A DNA stretch of 47,801 nt, from the NCBI GenBank assembly GCA_905198295.1, contig CAJKBW010000010.1, positions 1 through 47,801 of the forward strand, given 5' to 3'. A model generated the notes under the pieces. The model did not search any database, had not been told where the DNA came from, and worked only from the letters and a program-made list of their open reading frames with translations. This document shows, piece after piece, positions 42,160 through 47,801 of the stretch; position 1 is the first letter of the stretch; every line of letters starts with the position of its first letter. A program made the translations under genes and the position numbers. The stretch comes from an uncultured Oscillospiraceae bacterium (lineage in GTDB: Bacteria > Bacillota > Clostridia > Oscillospirales > Acutalibacteraceae).

Positions 42160-42840
42160 TTACTGATAATAGCTGAGCTTTTTCTCCGCGATGCTGAAGC
42201 CCTTGGATACCACCGCGTTCATCACCAGATAGAAAATACCGGCGATGATAATCGGCAGGATGGACATCTCCCGCACCAGAATCTTTTCCGCAATGGAGGT
42301 GATCTCCACCACCGCGATCACCTTGGCCAGCGACGTATCCTTGACAAGGGTCATGAACTCATTGCTCATAGGCGGCAGCACCCGCTTGATCACCTGCGGC
42401 AGGATGATGCGGAAGAACGTCTGGAGCCGCGAGAAGCCGAGCACATTCGCCGCCTCCCACTGGCCGTGCGGCACCCCTTCGATGCCGCCGCGGTAGATTT
42501 CCGCGAAATATGCTGCATAGTTGAGTGAAAAGGCCAGGATCGCGGTCTGCATCCGGGAAAAACCGATCACGCTGCCGAGTTTCAGCCCGAACCAGAAAAA
42601 GATCAGCTGCAGCATCAGCGGCGTGCCGCGCATCACCAGCAGATACAGCCTCGTCAGCCACTGCACCGGCCAGAAGCGGGACATTCGCCCGAACGCAAGC
42701 ACAAGGCCGAGCGGCAGCGCAAACAGCAACGTGAAGCCGAACAGCTGCACCGTTTCCAGCGTATGTTCCAGTATCTGCATAAAGGTGCTGCCGATCGTCT
42801 CCGGACTCATCCCGAAGGTCTGCGTTATCCATTCCGCCAT
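42160..42840 (-). CDS. polar amino-acid ABC transporter permease
   Basis: 226 residues with five membrane segments, HisMQ/GlnP type: LYLLVMRGTPLMLQLIFFWF and the EAANVLGFSRLQTFFRIILP coupling loop (EAA motif) for the ATPase are plain. The end VMNAVVSKGFSIAEKKL is typical. It lies 12 bases before the ATPase gene and downstream of a hairpin that separates it from the binding protein. Confidence 0.93.
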   Translation of the reverse strand: MAEWITQTFGMSPETIGSTFMQILEHTLETVQLFGFTLLFALPLGLVLAFGRMSRFWPVQWLTRLYLLVMRGTPLMLQLIFFWFGLKLGSVIGFSRMQTAILAFSLNYAAYFAEIYRGGIEGVPHGQWEAANVLGFSRLQTFFRIILPQVIKRVLPPMSNEFMTLVKDTSLAKVIAVVEITSIAEKILVREMSILPIIIAGIFYLVMNAVVSKGFSIAEKKLSYYQ

Positions 42841-42880
42841 ACCGCGTTCCCCTTTCTTTCGCCAAGGCGTATAAACGGCA

Positions 42881-42908
42881 ATAGAGGCCGGCTTGCGCCG
42901 GTCTCTAT
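42881..42908. repeat. intercistronic hairpin in the ABC operon
   Basis: ATAGAGGCCGGC pairs with GCCGGTCTCTAT (one G-U) around a 4-base loop, between the binding-protein stop and the permease start. It has no T run; such hairpins often protect the upstream mRNA so that the binding protein is made in excess. Confidence 0.6.
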
Positions 42909-42930
42909 CCCTCGTATTCCGTTGCGGCTC

Positions 42931-43782
42931 TTACTTATTGTCCGGCACCTTGCTGATGTCCTCACCGAACCACTTGGCCGTAATTTCCGCCAGCTTGCCG
43001 TCCGCCTTCATTTCACCGAGAATCTTCTGCACCTCGTCGCGCAGCTCCTGGTCGCCCTTGCGGAAGCCGATGGCGTATTCTTCCTCCGACAGCACTTCGT
43101 CGAGAATCTTATACGCGTCGCCGCCGTCCTTCGCCAGGTAATATTTCGCCACGACCTCATCCATGATGACCGCATCGCCGGTACCGTTTTTCAGCTCCAT
43201 CATCGCCTGCACGTTATCCGGCACTTCAAGAGCTTCGCCGCCCTTGAGTGTTCCCTTGACTTCCGGATGGCTGTCGAGCGCGCCTACTGCGGTGGAACCC
43301 TTCTGCAGGATCGCTTCCTTGCCGGCGAGATCCGCCAGCGTATTGATGCCGGAATCCTTCAGCACCACGACCACCTGACGATTATTCAGGTACGGCTCGC
43401 TCAGATTCAGCTTTTGCCGACGCTCGTCATCGATGCTCATGCCGTTCCAGATGCAGTCGATGTTGCCGTCGTTGAGCTCGGTTTCCTTATAGTCCCAGTT
43501 GATCGGCTGCACCACCAGCTCGACCCCCATGCGGCTGGCCACTTCCTTGGCCAGGTCGATGTCATAACCGACGATCTCGTCGCTGTCATCGCGGTAGCCC
43601 ATCGGCGGGAAGGAATCGTCCAGACCGAGAATCAGTTTTCCGGCCTTTTTGACCTTCTCCAGAGAATTCATTTCCACAGCGGAGCCGTCCCCGCTGCCGG
43701 CGCCTTCTTCGTTCTTGCTGCAGCCCGCAAACAGCGTCAGCGCCATCAGCGCCGCGGCAGCCAAAGCCAAAATCCGTTTCAT
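42931..43782 (-). CDS. polar amino-acid ABC transporter substrate-binding lipoprotein
   Basis: 283 residues. A signal peptide ends in the lipobox LFAGC, then a Glu/Gly/Ser linker. The family 3 solute-binding fold is shown by GLDDSFPPMGYRDDSDEIVG, IDLAKEVASRMGVELV and DCIWNGMSIDDERRQKLNLS. The two lobes bind a polar amino acid outside the cell; the exact amino acid is not readable. First gene of the three-gene importer, with a promoter about 60 bases upstream. Confidence 0.93.
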   Translation of the reverse strand: MKRILALAAAALMALTLFAGCSKNEEGAGSGDGSAVEMNSLEKVKKAGKLILGLDDSFPPMGYRDDSDEIVGYDIDLAKEVASRMGVELVVQPINWDYKETELNDGNIDCIWNGMSIDDERRQKLNLSEPYLNNRQVVVVLKDSGINTLADLAGKEAILQKGSTAVGALDSHPEVKGTLKGGEALEVPDNVQAMMELKNGTGDAVIMDEVVAKYYLAKDGGDAYKILDEVLSEEEYAIGFRKGDQELRDEVQKILGEMKADGKLAEITAKWFGEDISKVPDNK

Positions 43783-43841
43783 ACCCTATAATACTCCTCA
43801 CTTCGTCAATTTTCTCTTTGGTAAGAGATTTTCCGCTTAGT

Positions 43842-43870
43842 ATTGTACACTATCCTGTTAGCAAAGTAAA
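43842..43870 (-). promoter_or_regulatory. promoter of the amino-acid ABC operon
   Basis: Minus strand: TTTACT (43870-43865), 17-base spacer, TACAAT (43847-43842), about 60 bases before the first gene. Confidence 0.65.
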
Positions 43871-43993
43871 GTGCGAAATATTTATTTTTCTGAAATCACG
43901 AGAAAATCGATGATTTTTTGTGATTAAACGAGATTGAATGAGGTATTCAGCAATATTCGCTCCCAAACCGCCCAGTTTGTCAGCTGAACACAA

Positions 43994-44022
43994 TTGAGGT
44001 TCATATGAACTTATGATATACT
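43994..44022 (+). promoter_or_regulatory. promoter of the DUF1836 gene with a palindrome in the spacer
   Basis: TTGAGG (43994-43999), 17-base spacer, TATACT (44017-44022). The spacer contains the perfect 12-bp palindrome GTTCATATGAAC (43999-44010), a candidate repressor site. Confidence 0.7.
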
Positions 44023-44069
44023 GATCACGAACTTGAAAAAAGTTCCAAAAACCGTAAAGGAGGCTGCCT

Positions 44070-44651
44070 ATGACCGGTAATCTGCCGGGAACCACGCTCC
44101 CGCTGCCGGAAGGGCAGCAGGATGCGCTGTTCACCGTGCTGGATCCAATTTTCGCGGTTTCCCCCGGCGGGCTGCTGCTCTCCCAGGTCACCGAGCTGAC
44201 CGGACTCGGCGCCGCTACCATCCAGAACTGGGTGAAGCGCGGCTGGGTATCTAACCCGGTCAGCAAGCGCTACGGCGAGCTGCATGTGGCGCGCATCCTG
44301 CTGATCAACCTGCTGCGGCCGGCCATGAAGCTCGAAAGCATTGCGGCGCTGCTGCGGTACGTCAACGGCAGCGTGGATGACCGCACTGACGACATCATCC
44401 CCGAAACGCAGCTGTACAGCCTGCTGTGCAGCGTACTGACCCGTCTTGAACCGCAGGACAGCATTATCACGCACGAGTCCATCATAACCCTCATCGGTGC
44501 GCAACTTGAGGGCTATGAGGGGCCCGTGGCCGATGCGAAGGAACGTTTGGAAAATGCCATGCGCATTATGGTGCTCAACATCGCGGCGTCCCGCCTGATG
44601 CAGCAGGCCGACGCGCTGTTCAGCCATCTGACAGACACCGGCATGGCATGA
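44070..44651 (+). CDS. DUF1836 family protein, MerR-like regulator
   Basis: 193 residues. It has an N-terminal winged helix resembling MerR (LLLSQVTELTGLGAATIQNW then VKRGWVSNPVSKRYGE) and a helical C-terminal region, the shape of DUF1836. Such proteins are common in Firmicutes and unassigned; DNA binding is likely. AAAGGAGG lies seven bases before the ATG. It stands upstream of the NfeD-like and flotillin genes in the same direction, and the palindrome in its promoter suggests autoregulation. Confidence 0.82.
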   Translation: MTGNLPGTTLPLPEGQQDALFTVLDPIFAVSPGGLLLSQVTELTGLGAATIQNWVKRGWVSNPVSKRYGELHVARILLINLLRPAMKLESIAALLRYVNGSVDDRTDDIIPETQLYSLLCSVLTRLEPQDSIITHESIITLIGAQLEGYEGPVADAKERLENAMRIMVLNIAASRLMQQADALFSHLTDTGMA

Positions 44652-44786
44652 TCGCCCGAAAGCAGGCATAAACATCTTTCGCCGGCATGCGGCAGGCCCT
44701 CATCATACGGCGGCGGTTCCCCGCGCCGTCGGGTGGTGAACGCATGCGGAAAGGGTTTCCGCATGAAAAAAAGGAGGTTTTCCGTT

Positions 44787-45386
44787 ATGATTGCTTGGTG
44801 GGAATCCCTGCAGGCCATTCAACAGGTGTTTTACATCATCGCTATCCCGGCCACGCTCATCCTGATTTTGCAGACCATTCTGCTGCTGTTCGGGATGGGC
44901 CATGACAGCGAAACCGACATCGATCACGACGTGGATCACGATATCGGCGACCACGATGCGGCCGGTGATGGTGCAAACCACGAGGCCGGCCTGCGTATCC
45001 TGACGGTGCGCGGCATCGTCGCGTTCCTCGCCGTGTGCGGCTGGGTCGGCGTGGCCCTCACCGACCTCGGGGTCAGCATGCCGCTGACCATCTTCATCGC
45101 CATCCTCTGCGGTCTGGCCGCTATGCTTCTTGTGGCGGTTCTGCTGCGGGCAGCCACCAAAATGCAGCAGAGCGGCAATCTGGACATACGCAACGCCATC
45201 GGGGTAACCGGTGAGGTGTATATCCCGATTCCGGAGGGCGGCAAGGGCAAGGTGACCCTGATCCTGCAGGAACGCTTTTCCGAGCTGGACGCCATGTGCC
45301 CGTCCGGCGCCCTGAAGACCGGCGTACCGGTCAAGGTGACCGACGTGCTCGAAAACGGTACGCTGATCGTCACCCCACTGCAGTAG
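44787..45386 (+). CDS. NfeD-like membrane protein
   Basis: 199 residues. An N-terminal membrane segment (AIPATLILILQTILLLFGMG) is followed by an Asp/His-rich stretch (HDSETDIDHDVDHDIGDHDA), more membrane helices (GIVAFLAVCGWVGVALTDLG; FIAILCGLAAMLLVAVLL) and a C-terminal OB-fold (GVTGEVYIPIPEGGKGKVTL). NfeD proteins pair with flotillins, here encoded next, as YuaF with FloT in Bacillus. The His/Asp-rich loop is an added metal-binding-like feature. GGAGG stands upstream of the ATG at 44787; longer frames lack it. Confidence 0.85.
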   Translation: MIAWWESLQAIQQVFYIIAIPATLILILQTILLLFGMGHDSETDIDHDVDHDIGDHDAAGDGANHEAGLRILTVRGIVAFLAVCGWVGVALTDLGVSMPLTIFIAILCGLAAMLLVAVLLRAATKMQQSGNLDIRNAIGVTGEVYIPIPEGGKGKVTLILQERFSELDAMCPSGALKTGVPVKVTDVLENGTLIVTPLQ

Positions 45387-45693
45387 TTTTGGCACAAGCG
45401 GCTTCCGCCCGTAAAAAGTAAAGATAAGCCGGCGCAAACCCGGCCCGCCTTCTCTGTTGCAGGATGTCGCTCGTCTGCGTTTTCGTCCTCAGCCCTGTCG
45501 GACAACATTCTGCGCAAGAGGAGGTCGAAAAATTTCGGAGAGCGGAAAGAAGGCAGGGCAAGGCGCCTGACCGCGGCATGCTGCCGCATGCCAAAGGAAG
45601 GAAACGACGCCTTGCTTTTCTTCCACCGCCGAAATCGTGTCGTGTTCGTGCCTGCTTGTCTTAAGTACATTAAGTAAAGGAGTGTTTTGTGCT
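45387..45693. other. intergenic region between the NfeD-like gene and flotillin
   Basis: 307 bases, no accepted gene. It is dominated by the large inverted repeat at 45532-45635, and the flotillin ribosome-binding site (AAAGGAG) lies at its right end. Confidence 0.6.
45532..45635. repeat. large inverted-repeat element, MITE-like or structured RNA
   Basis: Nested arms: ATTTCGG (45532-45538) with CCGAAAT (45629-45635); a middle arm around GCAAGGCG (45558-45565) with CGCCTTGC (45608-45615), flanked by GGAAAGAAGG-like and TTTTCTTCC sequence; and an inner hairpin GGCATGC (45575-45581) with GCATGCC (45586-45592) over TGCC. The whole can fold into one long stem. The origin and role are unknown. Confidence 0.65.
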
Positions 45694-47139
45694 ATGCCAA
45701 TGCCCATTCTTGCCGCCGCGTCTATCCCCACCAGCGTCCTGATCACCGTCGTGGTGGTCGTCCTGCTGGTATTCAGCATGATTCTGGTGATCGTGTCCCG
45801 GTTCCGCCGCTGTCCCTCCGACAAGGTGATGGTCATCTACGGTAAGGTCGGTCAGAACAAGGACGGCACCGCGCGCTCGGCCAAGTGCATCCACGGCGGC
45901 GCGGCGTTCATCATGCCGGTGGTGCAGGATTACGAATATCTCGACCTGACCCCGATGTCGCTGAGCGTCGATCTGAAAAGTGCTCTTTCGCGGCAGAACA
46001 TCCGTATCGACGTCCCCGCCCGCTTCACGGTGGGCATCTCCACCGAGCCCGGCACCATGCAGAACGCCGCTGAGCGTCTGCTCGGCCTCAAGGCGCAGGA
46101 GATTCAGGAACTGGCCAAGGACATCATTTTCGGCCAGATGCGTCTGATCATTGCGACGATGCAGATCGAAGAAATCAACACCGACCGTGACAAATTTCTC
46201 GAGGCAGTTTCCGCGTGCGTGGAAAGCGAGCTGCGCAAGATCGGCCTGCGGCTGATCAACGTCAACGTCACCGATATTTCCGACGAATCCGGCTATATCG
46301 AGGCGCTCGGTAAGGAGGCCGCTGCCAAGGCGATCAACGAGGCCCGCATCCAGGTGGCCGAACGCAACCGCGAAGGTTCCATCGGTGAGGCCAACGCCGT
46401 GCGCGACCAGCGTATTTCGGTTGCTGCTGCCAATGCGGCCGCCGTCAATGGTGAAAACACCTCCAAAGCGGACATTGCCAAATCCGACGCCACCCGCCGC
46501 GAGCAGGAAGCCGACGCTCAGCGCCGCGCTGTAACGGCCGAAAAGCTGGCCGAGGCCAAGGCGAAGGAAGAAGCCTACGCCGCGCAGGAGATGGCCGAAA
46601 AGGCCCGTGCTGCCCGCGAACAGGCGACACAGGAAGCCGATATCATCGTCAAGGCCCGCATCGACAAGGAGCGCATGGTCCTCGAGGCCGAAGCCGAAGC
46701 CGAGCAGAAGCGCCGGCTGGCCAAGGGTGAAGCGGACGCTATCTTTGCGAAGATGGAAGCGCAGGCCCGCGGTATTCAGGAGATCCTCTCCAAGCAGGCC
46801 TCCGGTTTTGCCGAGGTCGTCAAAGCGGCTGGCGGCGATCCCACTTCGGCCGTGCAGCTGATGATCTCCGACAAGATCGAGGAGCTCACCCGCATCCAGG
46901 TCGATGCGATCAAGAACCTCAACATCGACAAGATTACCGTGTGGGACAGCATGAACGGGCAGGACGGCTCCCCAACAACAGCGAATTTCCTTTCCGGCAT
47001 GATGAAGTCCATCCCGCCGCTCAGCGAGACCTTCAAGATGGCCGGGCTGGAAATCCCCACCTTCCTCGGCAAGGAAATCAAGCCCGAGGAAAGCGACAGC
47101 ATAGCCGATGCGGCTGCGGACGGCAAACCGCAGGCATAA
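45694..47139 (+). CDS. floT: flotillin-like SPFH-domain protein
   Basis: 481 residues. An N-terminal hydrophobic anchor (SVLITVVVVVLLVFSMILVI) is followed by the SPFH/band 7 domain (SDKVMVIYGKVG through LGLKAQEIQELAKDIIFGQM) to about residue 200. A long coiled coil rich in Ala, Glu and Arg (about 205-370, with EEAYAAQEMAEKARAAREQA) follows, then a short C-terminal tail. Flotillins organise membrane microdomains; the NfeD-like gene upstream is the expected partner. ATG 45694 has AAAGGAG at a rather long distance. A strong terminator follows. Confidence 0.93.
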   Translation: MPMPILAAASIPTSVLITVVVVVLLVFSMILVIVSRFRRCPSDKVMVIYGKVGQNKDGTARSAKCIHGGAAFIMPVVQDYEYLDLTPMSLSVDLKSALSRQNIRIDVPARFTVGISTEPGTMQNAAERLLGLKAQEIQELAKDIIFGQMRLIIATMQIEEINTDRDKFLEAVSACVESELRKIGLRLINVNVTDISDESGYIEALGKEAAAKAINEARIQVAERNREGSIGEANAVRDQRISVAAANAAAVNGENTSKADIAKSDATRREQEADAQRRAVTAEKLAEAKAKEEAYAAQEMAEKARAAREQATQEADIIVKARIDKERMVLEAEAEAEQKRRLAKGEADAIFAKMEAQARGIQEILSKQASGFAEVVKAAGGDPTSAVQLMISDKIEELTRIQVDAIKNLNIDKITVWDSMNGQDGSPTTANFLSGMMKSIPPLSETFKMAGLEIPTFLGKEIKPEESDSIADAAADGKPQA

Positions 47140-47152
47140 TCGTACACCCACG

Positions 47153-47188
47153 CCGGGCCGGGGTTATACTCCCCGGCCCGGTTTTTTT
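47153..47188 (+). terminator. terminator after flotillin
   Basis: CCGGGCCGGGG pairs with CCCCGGCCCGG over 7 bases, followed by seven T. Confidence 0.92.
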
Positions 47189-47224
47189 CGGCGCTTTGCC
47201 GGCAGGCTGCGCAGCATATACACC

Positions 47225-47256
47225 AAAAAAGCGGGCAGACCAAAAGGTCTGCCCGC
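47225..47256 (-). terminator. terminator after nrdR
   Basis: GCGGGCAGACC (47231-47241) pairs with GGTCTGCCCGC (47246-47256); on the minus strand six T follow (47230-47225), just after the nrdR stop. Confidence 0.9.
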
Positions 47257-47261
47257 CCGCT

Positions 47262-47726
47262 TTATTCGCCTCTTTCGCCGGACATCAGCCGGCTGATTTC
47301 TTCATGAAAACTGTTGATGTCCTTGAACTCCCGATAGACCGACGCAAAGCGGACATATGCCACCTCGTCGATATCCTTGAGCTTCTCCATCGCGTATTCG
47401 CCTATCCGGCGCGACGTCACTTCCCGCTCAAGCGAATTCTGGATCTGCGCTTCTATATCATCGATCACCTTTTCGAGCGTCTCAATGGATACCGGCCGCT
47501 TCTGGCACGCCCGCAGCATGCCGGTAAGCAGCTTATCCCGATCAAACGCCTCCCGTGATTTATCCCGCTTGACAACGATGATCGGCAGACTTTCGATGAT
47601 TTCATAGGTCGTAAAGCGTTTGCCGCATTGCAGGCATTCCCTGCGGCGCCGAATCCGGCTCCCCTCATCCGTAGGACGGGAATCCATCACTTTACTTTCC
47701 GCATAACCACAAAACGGGCATTTCAT
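47262..47726 (-). CDS. nrdR: transcriptional repressor NrdR
   Basis: 154 residues. A zinc ribbon (MKCPFCGYAESKVMDSRPTD, with RRRRECLQCGKRFTTYE at about 35-50) is joined to an ATP-cone domain (VVKRDKSREAFDRDKLLTGM, then ITSRRIGEYAMEKLK-like). With (d)ATP bound it represses ribonucleotide reductase genes. The ATG at 47726 has GGGG about eight bases upstream; earlier GTG 47735 and ATG 47732 overlap that site. No NrdR boxes were found near it here. Confidence 0.97.
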   Translation of the reverse strand: MKCPFCGYAESKVMDSRPTDEGSRIRRRRECLQCGKRFTTYEIIESLPIIVVKRDKSREAFDRDKLLTGMLRACQKRPVSIETLEKVIDDIEAQIQNSLEREVTSRRIGEYAMEKLKDIDEVAYVRFASVYREFKDINSFHEEISRLMSGERGE

Positions 47727-47801
47727 TTCCATCACCCCTGGAAATTTTTTGCGGACTGTAAAGTTAAATGAAAGTTGAGGACCCGTCAGCCCTTCTGGTA
47801 C

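Noticed and set aside
45670..47151. A 493-codon minus-strand frame opposite flotillin
   Set aside because: Antisense shadow of the flotillin coiled coil; no start signals and no family features.
1..47801. CRISPR arrays, rRNA genes, insertion sequences, origin
   Set aside because: No regularly spaced repeats, no rRNA-like sequence, no transposase, and no DnaA-box cluster were seen.

Overview
The window looks like a chromosomal segment of a GC-rich, spore-forming Firmicute, most likely a clostridial (Oscillospiraceae-like) anaerobe. It carries spo0A, spoIVB, a CwlD-type amidase and two CotF-like coat proteins. It also has oxygen-defence genes of an anaerobe (PerR with reverse rubrerythrin), Bacillus/Clostridium gene order (yabM-yabN-HU-rqcP; recJ-rel), strong AGGAGG-type ribosome-binding sites and many GC-rich intrinsic terminators. 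Most genes are core; there is no prophage, insertion sequence or CRISPR array. The first kilobase is visibly more AT-rich than the rest and holds a small XRE regulator and a recombinase-like helix-turn-helix fragment, probably the edge of an integrated element.

Layout. 1-1.1 kb: AT-rich island. 1.1-2.3 kb: perR-rubrerythrin operon (minus strand) behind a promoter with a PerR box. 2.5-8.2 kb (minus): rqcP, HU, mazG, MurJ/SpoVB-like flippase, mtaD-type deaminase and purine nucleoside phosphorylase. 8.2-8.7 kb: zinc-ribbon protein with its own promoter and terminator. 9-16.4 kb (minus): recJ, rel, MBL hydrolase, hemZ and nucleoside kinase, read from one good promoter upstream of recJ. 16.4-16.75 kb: an orphan promoter-small ORF-terminator unit. 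16.7-17.2 kb: GNAT. 17.5-20 kb (plus): a TetR-regulated operon of a sugar-isomerase-like protein, the TetR repressor and a Gfo/Idh/MocA oxidoreductase, with a palindromic operator just after the -10. 20.2-21 kb: a probably truncated hypothetical gene, a hairpin-rich repeat element and tRNA-Ser(GGA). 21-25.9 kb (minus): DUF188, sirtuin, MATE exporter, lipoprotein and uracil permease. 26-27.1 kb: DUF4364 and two CotF-like proteins. 27.3-30.5 kb: GH116 glycosidase and a small membrane protein. 30.6-32.9 kb: spo0A and spoIVB. 33-37.6 kb (plus): unknown Cys-rich protein, DUF1275 membrane protein, polysaccharide deacetylase and UMF1-type MFS transporter with a large insertion. 37.6-43.9 kb (minus): second Gfo/Idh oxidoreductase, CYTH protein, RadA, CwlD-like amidase and a three-gene amino-acid ABC transporter. 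44-47.2 kb (plus): DUF1836 regulator, NfeD-like protein and flotillin, with a large inverted-repeat element between the last two. 47.3-47.7 kb (minus): nrdR.

How the genes work together. PerR controls its own gene and, through the operon, the peroxide-reducing rubrerythrin. The deaminase and phosphorylase beside each other suggest salvage of methylthioadenosine through methylthioinosine. Spo0A, SpoIVB, CwlD and the CotF-like proteins mark an endospore programme. NfeD and flotillin are known partners in membrane microdomains.

All identifications are by eye from protein motifs and gene order; no database search was run. Promoters and terminators are pattern matches. Where several start codons were possible, the choice by ribosome-binding site is stated.
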